DNA of 5,049 nt from Planctomycetota bacterium (lineage in GTDB: Bacteria > Planctomycetota > UBA1135): the NCBI GenBank assembly GCA_002400895.1, contig NVRO01000069.1, forward strand, positions 1-5,049. Direction: 5' to 3'. The number at the start of each line of letters is the position of its first letter. Within the stretch, counting starts at the first letter, position 1. A model generated the notes under the pieces. The model saw only the letters and a program-made list of their open reading frames with translations. It was not told the origin of the DNA and made no database searches. Shown piece after piece: positions 1 through 5,049 of the stretch. Made by a program: the position numbers and the translations under genes.

Positions 1-475
1 AAAGAAGTTCGCGGATTTCCATCTCGACGAGCTCTAGGAGCTCCTCGTCATCAACCATGTCGCACTTGTTCATGAACACACACAAGGCGGGTACGTTCAC
101 CTGGCGTGCCAGGAGGATGTGTTCACGAGTCTGCGGCATGGGGCCGTCGTTGGCCGATACCACCAGAACTCCACCGTCCATTTGGGCGGCACCAGTAATC
201 ATGTTCTTGACGTAGTCGGCGTGCCCGGGGCAGTCGACGTGGGCATAGTGACGTTTATCGGTCTCGTACTCAACGTGAGAGGTCGAGATCGTAATACCGC
301 GTGCTTTTTCTTCCGGTGCCTTATCGATTTCATCGAAGGTCATCGCTTTACCGCCACCCTTCATGGCGAGATATCCGGTGATGGCAGAGGTCAGGGTGGT
401 TTTACCATGGTCTACGTGACCGATGGTACCTACGTTGACATGTGGTTTGGTACGTTGGAAGACTTCCTTAGCCAT
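1..475 (-). CDS. tuf: Elongation factor Tu, N-terminal part (cut by window edge)
   Basis: EF-Tu is the cytoplasmic GTPase that brings aminoacyl-tRNA to the ribosomal A site. The first 158 residues are present and the rest lies beyond base 1. The protein starts [20 protein letters not shown]. The GTPase motifs are intact: G1 GHVDHGKT (residues 19-26), the G2 region RGITIST (59-65), G3 DCPGH (81-85) and G4 NKCD (136-139). His85 is the catalytic histidine known in the family. All this fits a normal, functional EF-Tu G domain. The ATG at 475-473 is fixed by alignment with the conserved MAKE start and has a weak AGGA ribosome site (478-481) only 2 nt upstream. The gene follows four tRNA genes on the same strand, the arrangement known for tufB in E. 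coli, so co-transcription from the promoter near 1090-1117 is inferred. Whether the genome has a second tuf copy cannot be seen here. Confidence 0.98.
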   Translation of the reverse strand, partial: MAKEVFQRTKPHVNVGTIGHVDHGKTTLTSAITGYLAMKGGGKAMTFDEIDKAPEEKARGITISTSHVEYETDKRHYAHVDCPGHADYVKNMITGAAQMDGGVLVVSANDGPMPQTREHILLARQVNVPALCVFMNKCDMVDDEELLELVEMEIRELL

Positions 476-491
476 TTTCCTGTTAGTGTTA

Positions 492-505
492 CCCGCGGAG
501 GCGGG
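492..505 (-). repeat. Hairpin just upstream of the tuf start
   Basis: A perfect 5-bp GC stem, CCCGC/GCGGG, has a 4-nt loop. It lies between the CAA-rich leader tract and the weak tuf ribosome site. It leaves the AGGA and the ATG unpaired, so by itself it should not block initiation. It could mark the border of the ribosome landing zone or protect the mRNA. No function is shown. Confidence 0.45.
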
Positions 506-577
506 CCGTATTTGTTGTTGTGACTTGTTGGAGTTGTTGAAGTTGCTGGAGCGAACCGCACGTAGCGAATTCGCGTC

Positions 578-598
578 CCCGGAGAATCCGGGATTTTT
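578..598 (+). terminator. Hairpin with T-run, terminator-like on the plus strand
   Basis: On the plus strand, CCCGGA (578-583), a GAA loop and TCCGGG (587-592) form a perfect 6-bp stem, followed by A and five Ts (594-598). This is the shape of a short intrinsic terminator for rightward transcription. No rightward gene lies upstream in this window, so it could only stop antisense RNA from across tuf. Read on the minus strand, the same hairpin has no T-run after it and would simply be a stem in the tuf leader, just downstream of tRNA-Thr(GGT). The second role may be the real one. Confidence 0.3.
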
Positions 599-604
599 GT
601 CTGG

Positions 605-679
605 TGGAGCTGCTGACGGGATTTGAACCCGTGACCTCCTCCTTACCAAGGAGGTGCTCTACCCCTGAGCTACAGCAGC
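605..679 (-). tRNA. thrT: tRNA-Thr, anticodon GGT
   Basis: The minus strand folds into a complete cloverleaf. The acceptor stem is GCTGCTG/CAGCAGC, the D stem GCTC/GAGC, the anticodon stem CCTCC/GGAGG around loop TTGGTAA, and the T arm ACGGG-TTCAAAT-CCCGT. The anticodon GGT reads ACC and ACT. The first pairs, G1-C72 and C2-G71, agree with known ThrRS identity elements. CCA is encoded (605-607) and the discriminator base is T (608). It is the last tRNA of the cluster, separated by 12 nt from tRNA-Gly and 129 nt before tuf, matching the place of thrT in E. coli. Confidence 0.97.
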
Positions 680-691
680 GGCCGCACCTAA

Positions 692-765
<74 letters not shown>

Positions 766-795
766 AAGTATCTGTTCATCGGAGCTACTTGTTTA

Positions 796-880
796 TGGTG
801 GGGAGAGGAGGATTCGAACCTCCGAAGGCGGAGCCAACGGATTTACAGTCCGTCCCGTTTGGCCACTCCGGAATCTCCCC
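796..880 (-). tRNA. tyrU: tRNA-Tyr, anticodon GTA
   Basis: This is a class II tRNA with a long variable arm. The acceptor stem is GGGGAGA/TCTCCCC, the anticodon stem ACGGA/TCCGT around loop CTGTAAA, the variable arm about 13 nt (TGGCTCCGCCTTC), and the T arm GGAGG-TTCGAAT-CCTCC. The anticodon GTA reads TAC and TAT. The discriminator is A (799) and CCA is encoded (796-798). It is separated from the upstream tRNA-Thr(TGT) by an unusually long spacer of about 100 nt. Confidence 0.97.
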
Positions 881-983
881 AGTGGAAGCACCAAGACTTC
901 CAATGTGCCCAGCTGTAAGTTGTAAAGAACAAATGAGATGCACCTTTTTGCTATTTCTCATCGCTGACCGTCCGATTAACTAT
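881..983 (-). other. Long intercistronic spacer in the tRNA cluster, with two hairpins
   Basis: This 103-nt spacer between tRNA-Thr(TGT) and tRNA-Tyr contrasts with 30 and 12 nt at the next two junctions. It holds a 6-bp inverted repeat with an 8-nt loop (TGGAAG 883-888, CTTCCA 897-902) ending 2 nt from the tRNA-Tyr 5' end, and a looser ATGAGA/TCTCAT pair (933-938, 956-961). I found no good promoter, open frame or tRNA-like fold. It may guide precursor processing, or it may be the remains of a lost tRNA gene. Neither is shown. Confidence 0.4.
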
Positions 984-1059
984 TGGAGCTAGCGAAGGGA
1001 CTTGAACCCTTGACCACCGGTTTACAAAACCGGAGCTCTACCAACTGAGCTACGCTAGC
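984..1059 (-). tRNA. thrU: tRNA-Thr, anticodon TGT
   Basis: The cloverleaf has acceptor stem GCTAGCG/CGCTAGC, D stem GCTC/GAGC with loop AGTTGGTA, anticodon stem CCGGT/ACCGG around loop TTTGTAA, and T arm AAGGG-TTCAAGT-CCCTT. The anticodon TGT reads ACA and other ACN codons. G1-C72 and C2-G71 fit threonine identity. CCA is encoded (984-986) and the discriminator is T (987). It is the first gene of the tRNA-tuf transcript, its 5' end about 30 nt downstream of the -10 box. Confidence 0.97.
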
Positions 1060-1089
1060 CTTGGAATCGGGCAGCCGAAAGGGTCGCAT

Positions 1090-1117
1090 ATGATAACTAG
1101 GTCGCCCCGCCAGTCAA
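1090..1117 (-). promoter_or_regulatory. Sigma70-type promoter of the tRNA-tuf operon
   Basis: On the minus strand, TTGACT (1117-1112) and TATCAT (1095-1090) are separated by 16 bp. They match the consensus boxes TTGACA and TATAAT in five and four or five positions. Transcription would start near 1082-1084, leaving a leader of about 25 nt before tRNA-Thr(TGT). A G/C-containing stretch follows the -10, as is common at stringently controlled stable-RNA promoters. The promoter lies in the 93-bp gap after aroC, so the tRNA operon need not depend on readthrough from aroC. No strong intrinsic terminator is seen for aroC. Confidence 0.65.
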
Positions 1118-1152
1118 TGAAGGTAGACTAAAAAAAGTCCAAATTGGGAGAA

Positions 1153-2343
1153 TTAGTCCCGAAATGAGATGTCTGCCGGCCATTGGCTCGGTCGCTGATC
1201 CTCGCCAAGCTGGGCGAAGCGTTCCTCCATTTCCGGCAAGCTGACCCCTCCCAGACGGGCACGGAGCGCAGAAGCAAGTTCCAGACAGACCACCGCCCGC
1301 CCGACTACCGAGGCGGCCGAAACAGCACAAACATCGCTGCGCTCATATGTTGCACGGCTTGCCTCGTGCTTGCTCAGATTGACCGATGGAGCCCCACGAC
1401 GCATGGTGGGAATCGGCTTCATGGCGGCGGAAAGGCAAATCGTTTGTCCATTGCTGAGCCCACCTTCGATGCCACCGGCATTGTTGCTTTCACGGGCGAG
1501 TCCTGCCCAGCCGTCTTCGTCGACACAAATACCGTCGTGGAAACCACTTCCGGCCATATCAGCGGATGAAAAACCAGCCCCGACGGAAACACCCTTGATT
1601 GCCGGCAAAGAAGCAAGCGCGGCCATCAGGCGGGCGTCCAGGCGGTCAACCGGCTGCTCGAACCCTCCCAAGCCGGGAGGACAACCTTCCACCCGAACTT
1701 CGATGCGGCCACCGAGCGAGTCACCGTTTTCGTTGGCCTGCTCAATTCGTTTCAGCCAAGCCTCATCCATCCCGGGACCAGCACCAAAGAAACTTGACTG
1801 TTCAATCAAGGCTGAGAGCTCCTCCCCGCTACAGCTTGGCTCGGGCGCATTCAGGCCTGCGACCCCGGAAACAAAGGCATTAACTTCAATCCCGAAGTGG
1901 GCAAGCAACTGGGCAGCAACTTCCCCCATTGCGGTTCGCGCTGCGGTTTCCCTCGCACTGGCGCGCTCCAGCAAAGCACGAATGTCGCGGCAACGGTTAC
2001 GCAGTACGCCGGGTAAATCCACATGGCCTGGACGCGGCGCCGACAAATCAGGCAACTCGTCAATCCTGGTGTCGGCATTGGCAACCATCAGGCTCAATGG
2101 AGTGCCCATACTGAACCCCCGCTTGAGACCGGAAAGAACGGTCAGTTTGTCACGCTCGAATTTAGCGCGTTTACCCCGGCCAGGAGCTTGCCACCGACGC
2201 AACATCCCGGCTTGAATGGCCTCGACGTCGACAGCAAAGCCAACCGGAAGGCCTTCAAGGATTCCCACCAGGGCAGGTCCATGTGATTCCCCGGCAGTGT
2301 GCCAACAAAGACCAATGGTTTGGGGACTGCGATGATGGCTCAT
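1153..2343 (-). CDS. aroC: Chorismate synthase
   Basis: This enzyme makes chorismate from 5-enolpyruvylshikimate-3-phosphate using reduced FMN, the last step of the shikimate pathway to aromatic amino acids, folates and quinones. The 396-residue protein has the family signatures in order: GESHGPAL (18-25), with the first catalytic histidine (H21); RPGHVD (104-109), with the second (H107); LERASARETAAR (125-136); PPGLGG (222-227); AGGIEGGLSNGQ (289-300); and RSDVCAV (335-341). The LERASARET and RSDVCAV forms recall actinobacterial/Gram-positive AroC rather than the E. coli type, as does the length near 400. The start at 2343 is supported by AGGAGGAGG at 2348-2356. That ATG overlaps the receiver-gene stop by 4 nt (ATGA), so translation is probably coupled. 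The stop is TAA. All key residues I can check are present. Confidence 0.96.
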   Translation of the reverse strand: MSHHRSPQTIGLCWHTAGESHGPALVGILEGLPVGFAVDVEAIQAGMLRRWQAPGRGKRAKFERDKLTVLSGLKRGFSMGTPLSLMVANADTRIDELPDLSAPRPGHVDLPGVLRNRCRDIRALLERASARETAARTAMGEVAAQLLAHFGIEVNAFVSGVAGLNAPEPSCSGEELSALIEQSSFFGAGPGMDEAWLKRIEQANENGDSLGGRIEVRVEGCPPGLGGFEQPVDRLDARLMAALASLPAIKGVSVGAGFSSADMAGSGFHDGICVDEDGWAGLARESNNAGGIEGGLSNGQTICLSAAMKPIPTMRRGAPSVNLSKHEASRATYERSDVCAVSAASVVGRAVVCLELASALRARLGGVSLPEMEERFAQLGEDQRPSQWPADISFRD

Positions 2344-2723
2344 AGTTCCTCCTCCTTTGCGGTGATTTCCGCTTTAATTTTTCCACACAACTCAAGCACC
2401 GGGAAAGGTTTGGCGATAACTCCCCGGAACTGACTCAATCCTTCAAGCGTGGCCAGCCGGTGATCGTCGGGAGTACCAGTGACCACATAAAATGGTGGCA
2501 GCAAATTATCTTGAGCCCAGCGCTCGGCAAGTTTCTCACCCGAACCTCCCCCACCGAGATTCAGGTCCAACAGTAAAAAGTCTATGCCACCCTGGCGCAA
2601 CTGCGCCTCTGCCTGGTCCGAGTTGGCGGAGGTGTGCGCCCGGCAACCCTCCCGGCTAACGGCCAATGCAAGCAGTTGGCGCATGGCTTTATCGTTATCC
2701 AGGATTAGGATTTGAATGTTCAT
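2340..2723 (-). CDS. Single-domain response regulator (CheY-like receiver)
   Basis: The 127-residue protein is a single receiver domain with no output domain. Counting from the ATG, it shows the acidic pocket DND (9-11), the likely phosphoacceptor Asp53 at the end of the hydrophobic strand FLLLDLNL, the switch Thr82 (VVTG) and the conserved Lys105-Pro106. All residues needed for phosphorylation are present. A Gly-rich loop, LGGGGSG, follows the phosphorylation site. No kinase gene is in view, so its partner is unknown. The start at 2723 overlaps the mutS2 stop by one base (TGATG). There is no clear ribosome site, so translation by reinitiation after mutS2 is likely. A TTG one codon upstream is a possible but less likely start. 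The position between a MutS2 gene and aroC gives no obvious role. It could link either protein to a phosphorelay, or just share the transcript. Confidence 0.9.
   Translation of the reverse strand: MNIQILILDNDKAMRQLLALAVSREGCRAHTSANSDQAEAQLRQGGIDFLLLDLNLGGGGSGEKLAERWAQDNLLPPFYVVTGTPDDHRLATLEGLSQFRGVIAKPFPVLELCGKIKAEITAKEEEL
2348..2356 (-). promoter_or_regulatory. Strong ribosome binding site of aroC
   Basis: AGGAGGAGG on the minus strand carries two overlapping AGGAGG units. The first ends 7 nt before the aroC ATG. It lies within the last codons of the receiver gene, which explains the acidic EEEL tail of that protein. It decides the aroC start and should give strong initiation, unlike the weak or absent sites at the two genes upstream. 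Confidence 0.8.
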
Positions 2724-4816
2724 CAAAAGCTGGGAGGGTCGGATCCAGGTGGTGGCTCTACCCAGGAAAGTTCGGGAATCGGCACTTCTATTTCAAGTTG
2801 CCCGTGCTGAAGCTTGGCACGACCGCGCTTGCGGTCCATCTTCACCACCCGCATCCGCTCACGATAACGTGGCACGTAAACAATGTCTCCCTTACTCAAA
2901 CCCTTGATGAAGACATCCCACAATTGGTTCAAATCACTATCAGTACAAGCGGCCTCGAGTTTGCTGCAAAACAACTTGAATGATTTGCGTCCATCCTTCG
3001 ACATCTGTCCCTGAATCGCTCGGGATTCGACCTCAAGCAGGTGACTCAAACGTGCCCGCAAATCGTGGTAGGCCATCTGCGCTTCCCGCTCCCGCAATTC
3101 TGCACGGAACCTTGAGGCTTTTTCCTGCTCCTCGGCGGAGCGCAGGTTGAGTCGGGCATCATCCTCAGCCTCGCGCGCACGCTCCCGCATCTTCTCGGCG
3201 TGGCGGCGAACTTCTGCAACTTCGACCAACAACTGTTCGGAGCCATCACTGCGGGTACACAATTGTTTGGCCCGAGCCAGTAATTCGGCCGGCATCCCCA
3301 ACTGTTCGGCAACCTCAAGGGCATGAGATGCCCCCGGAACCCCGACCAGTAGCCTGAAACTTGGAGCCAGAGTAAGGGGGTCAAATTCCATCGATGCGTT
3401 TTCTGCCCGCTCCAACTCGATGGAAAATAACTTCAAGGCACCGAGGTGGGTATTGGCAATTACCAGAGCGCCACGTTGCAACAGGACTTCGAGCAATGCG
3501 CGCCCGAGCGCGCTGCCTTCTTCGGGATCGGTGCCAGTACCGAGTTCGTCGAGCAGCACCAGGCTGCCACGCTTTGCCTGCTTGAGAATGCGCAAAATAC
3601 GTTGCAAGTGCCCGGAAAAAGTCGAAAGGTTGCTTTCCAGGGATTGCTGGTCACCGATATCTGCATCAATCCCCGGCAACGCCGGCACCACAGTGCCTTC
3701 AGCTGCACACACCGGCAATCCACAAGCGGAGAGTGCTGCGGCCAAACCCACGGTCTTGAGCACTACAGTTTTGCCCCCGGTGTTGGGCCCGGTAACTACC
3801 ATCAGGTCAAAGTCGGCACCAAGGTCAAGGTCAAGCGGGATTACCTTCTCAATGCCCATTTGCCTTACCAACAGGGGATGGCGCAACTGACGAAGAAGCA
3901 GGGCATTGCCATTGGTCTGCGGCCAATGCGCACCACAACTTTGCGCCCACGAAGCCGCAGCAAAGGCGACATCAATCTTGCCGAGCACGCGCTCGCTCTG
4001 TTCGAGATGATGGCGACGACGGACCACCGAACGAGTGCACTCGAGCAACACTCGTTGCACCACATGAGCAACCTGCGCCTCCAGGGTGGCGATGTGGTTT
4101 GAAGCTGCCACCACCGGTTCAGGTTCGATGAACACAGTATCGCCCGAACGGGAGCGGTCGTGGAGTACCCCGCGAGCACGACCGGAGTGCACCGCCTTGA
4201 CCGCCAGAACCGGACGTCCCCCGCGGGAGGTGGGTCGCACATTTTCCAACCAACCCTGGACACGCCATTTCTCGACCACGGTGTTCATCTCCAAACTACG
4301 TTGGCGTTCGGCGCTGCGAATATCGCTCCGCAGTTTCTTCAAGCTGGGGTCGGCGCTATCGAGTACCTCGCCGCGAAGATCGATGGTCAGGGCCAACAAC
4401 TTGGAGAGATCGGTCAAATCCGCAACTTCAGCTGTGGCATTGTTCATCGCCACCAACTGGGGTCGGCCGAGTATCCAGGCAAGCAATTCTTCAATCCTGC
4501 TGATGGCACCGGCAACCTCGGCAAGTTCTTCACCACTCAACGCACGCTTGGCAGCCTTGGACAGCAAAGCCTCAAGATCGGCACAACGGCGCACCGGCGC
4601 ACTCTCCTCTGCTGCCAGCACTTGAGCAGCTTCCTGACCGCGACGACCAGTAGCTTCCCGCTCTCCCGCAGCCATTCCTGGATACAGTTCCTTCAAGCTG
4701 CGGATTCCAGCAGGGGTAAACAGCAATTCCGACAACCATGCAAATACTTCGCCCAGCCCGAGGGCATCGAGTGCCTGGGAGGGAAAGTCGGATGATGCGG
4801 GAGTCCTTGAGTTCAC
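2723..4816 (-). CDS. mutS2: MutS2-family ATPase lacking the Smr domain
   Basis: MutS2 proteins are MutS-like DNA- or ribosome-binding ATPases without the mismatch-recognition domain. They have been linked to suppression of recombination and, in Bacillus, to rescue of collided ribosomes. This 697-residue protein shows the MutS2 core: RSGDTVFIEP (223-232), Walker A GPNTGGKT (343-350), the LSTFSGHL signature (397-404), Walker B LVLLDELGTGTD (419-430) and the switch histidine in NTHLG (His457). A charged, probably coiled-coil region follows (about 505-600), then a KOW-like GDIVYVP segment (643-649). The protein ends at a Pro-rich tail, where other members continue into an Smr nuclease domain of about 80 residues; none is encoded here. 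The start is GTG at 4816 without a clear ribosome site. No ATG, GTG or TTG lies further upstream in frame before a stop. Family assignment is firm; cellular role is not. Confidence 0.93.
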   Translation of the reverse strand: MNSRTPASSDFPSQALDALGLGEVFAWLSELLFTPAGIRSLKELYPGMAAGEREATGRRGQEAAQVLAAEESAPVRRCADLEALLSKAAKRALSGEELAEVAGAISRIEELLAWILGRPQLVAMNNATAEVADLTDLSKLLALTIDLRGEVLDSADPSLKKLRSDIRSAERQRSLEMNTVVEKWRVQGWLENVRPTSRGGRPVLAVKAVHSGRARGVLHDRSRSGDTVFIEPEPVVAASNHIATLEAQVAHVVQRVLLECTRSVVRRRHHLEQSERVLGKIDVAFAAASWAQSCGAHWPQTNGNALLLRQLRHPLLVRQMGIEKVIPLDLDLGADFDLMVVTGPNTGGKTVVLKTVGLAAALSACGLPVCAAEGTVVPALPGIDADIGDQQSLESNLSTFSGHLQRILRILKQAKRGSLVLLDELGTGTDPEEGSALGRALLEVLLQRGALVIANTHLGALKLFSIELERAENASMEFDPLTLAPSFRLLVGVPGASHALEVAEQLGMPAELLARAKQLCTRSDGSEQLLVEVAEVRRHAEKMRERAREAEDDARLNLRSAEEQEKASRFRAELREREAQMAYHDLRARLSHLLEVESRAIQGQMSKDGRKSFKLFCSKLEAACTDSDLNQLWDVFIKGLSKGDIVYVPRYRERMRVVKMDRKRGRAKLQHGQLEIEVPIPELSWVEPPPGSDPPSF

Positions 4817-4834
4817 ACGTCTGAAGCATAGAAT
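4807..4834 (+). promoter_or_regulatory. Candidate promoter of the cysteine synthase-like gene
   Basis: TTGAGT (4807-4812) and TAGAAT (4829-4834) are spaced by 16 bp, matching sigma70 boxes in four and five of six positions. Transcription would start near 4840-4842, almost at the first ATG (4844). The promoter spans the mutS2 GTG start and its first codons, so the two divergent genes would share control sequence. The mRNA would be nearly leaderless if 4844 is used, or would have a leader of about 20 nt if the ATG at 4862 is used. Confidence 0.45.
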
Positions 4835-4837
4835 GAC

Positions 4838-4854
4838 GCAGCCATGAAGGCTGC
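4838..4854 (+). repeat. Perfect inverted repeat enclosing the first ATG
   Basis: GCAGCC (4838-4843) and GGCTGC (4849-4854) are exact complements around ATGAA, so the ATG at 4844 would sit in the loop of an RNA hairpin or at the centre of a DNA dyad. The AAGG that could serve the next in-frame ATG (4862) is partly in the 3' arm. It could be an operator for the divergent pair, a translation-control stem, or chance. Confidence 0.45.
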
Positions 4855-5049
4855 AACCCTGATGCCAAAAAAATTGATTCTGGACAACATATTGGAAGCG
4901 GTGGGAGAGACTCCGCTGGTTCGTCTACCGGAAGGATTCGACCCCGAAGTGCGCTGCGAAGTCCTGCTCAAGCTCGAATTCGTCAACCCCGGGGGCAGCA
5001 TCAAGGATCGGATTGCCATCGGCATGATCAACTCCGCCGCACGACAAGG
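4844..5049 (+). CDS. Cysteine synthase / cystathionine beta-synthase family, N-terminal part
   Basis: This is the start of a PLP-dependent enzyme that acts on O-acetylserine or serine in sulfur amino acid metabolism. The visible 68 residues, running off the right edge, contain the family opening VGETPLVRL (20-28) and the PLP site NPGGSIKDRIA (48-58), with the Schiff-base lysine at Lys54. The GGS(I/V)KDR form is found in cystathionine beta-synthases as well as cysteine synthases (which more often have PAGSVKDR). The truncated piece cannot separate the two, and no gene symbol is given. The start is uncertain: ATG 4844 lies in an inverted repeat with no ribosome site. ATG 4862 (residue 7) has only a distant AAGG (4847-4850) but fits better with the candidate promoter. 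The gene is divergent from mutS2, with 27 bp between the start codons if 4844 is used. Confidence 0.9.
   Translation, partial: MKAATLMPKKLILDNILEAVGETPLVRLPEGFDPEVRCEVLLKLEFVNPGGSIKDRIAIGMINSAARQ

Larger units (their letters stand above)
476..604 (-). promoter_or_regulatory. Leader between tRNA-Thr(GGT) and tuf
   Basis: This 129-nt non-coding stretch would become the 5' untranslated region of tuf once the tRNAs are cut out of the primary transcript. In transcript order it holds a CCCGGA-TTC-TCCGGG hairpin (592-578), a GCGAATTCGC palindrome (565-574), a long C/A-rich and G-poor tract built of CAA/AAC units (about 508-550), and a CCCGC-CTCC-GCGGG hairpin (505-492) ending 16 nt before the start codon. 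A weak AGGA lies at 478-481. I see no promoter of its own. A role in tRNA processing or in setting tuf translation is inferred only from position and structure. Confidence 0.55.

Noticed and set aside
119..523. A 134-codon plus-strand open frame over the start of tuf.
   Set aside because: It is the antisense of conserved EF-Tu coding sequence; strong codon bias on the sense strand keeps the opposite frame open.
1121..1160. Possible terminator of aroC: GGGA/TCCC pair and a run of seven Ts on the minus strand.
   Set aside because: The stem is only about 4 bp and is separated from the T-run by 9 nt. A GACT-TTTTTT-AGTC fold is equally short. Too weak to call as a terminator.
1370..2215. A 281-codon open frame on the plus strand, opposite aroC.
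   Set aside because: It is wholly antisense to a gene with clear family motifs. Its composition (rich in Ser, Pro, Arg, Ala) is typical of a mirrored frame in GC-rich coding DNA, and no known domain is recognisable.
2716..2732. Ribosomal frameshift that would fuse MutS2 to the receiver at the AGC-TTT-TGA end.
   Set aside because: A -1 shift would join the frames, but the sequence is not a classical slippery heptamer (Phe tRNA would have to re-pair on CTT) and no downstream structure stands out. TGATG reinitiation explains the overlap.
3446..4102. A 218-codon plus-strand open frame (and a 211-codon one at 4160-4795) opposite mutS2.
   Set aside because: Both lie entirely within the mutS2 coding region on the other strand, have no recognisable domain, and overlap other shadow frames. 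mutS2 has all its ATPase motifs and explains the region.
4820..4930. Promoter for the mutS2 unit on the minus strand (for example TTGCAG with TATGCT).
   Set aside because: The spacing of about 20 bp is too long and the match to the -10 box is modest. No other box pair was convincing.

Overview
The window looks like bacterial chromosomal housekeeping DNA, moderately GC-rich and densely packed. Almost everything is read from the minus strand. No mobile element, CRISPR array, rRNA or phage gene is visible. The EF-Tu N-terminus is clearly bacterial. My impression from EF-Tu, the actinobacterial/Gram-positive-like motifs in AroC and the gene order is a non-proteobacterial lineage, perhaps the PVC group (Verrucomicrobiota-like). 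This is a weak inference from motif memory and was not tested.

Layout, right to left on the minus strand: (i) mutS2 (4816-2723), a MutS2-type ATPase that ends without the usual C-terminal Smr nuclease domain; (ii) a 127-residue stand-alone response-regulator receiver (2723-2340), joined to mutS2 by a TGATG stop/start; (iii) aroC, chorismate synthase (2343-1153), joined to the receiver gene by an ATGA overlap and preceded by a strong AGGAGGAGG ribosome site. These three form a tightly coupled translation unit. (iv) A short gap (1060-1152) holds a sigma70-type promoter for (v) four tRNA genes, Thr(TGT), Tyr(GTA), Gly(TCC) and Thr(GGT), and then (vi) a 129-nt leader and the 5' part of tuf (EF-Tu), cut by the left edge. 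The tRNA order and anticodons match the classical E. coli thrU-tyrU-glyT-thrT-tufB operon. The unit supplies tRNAs together with the factor that carries aminoacyl-tRNAs to the ribosome.

At the right edge, on the plus strand, a PLP-dependent cysteine synthase/cystathionine beta-synthase family gene begins (4844 or 4862). It is divergent from mutS2, with only 27 bp between the start codons (using 4844). A plausible promoter for it spans the mutS2 start codon, and a perfect 6-bp inverted repeat encloses its first ATG.

The points most worth a second look are the Smr-less MutS2 with a receiver gene exactly where the Smr domain would be, the compact divergent start region, and the structured, CAA-rich tuf leader. 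I see no convincing wholly new system. The mutS2-receiver-aroC unit is the nearest candidate.
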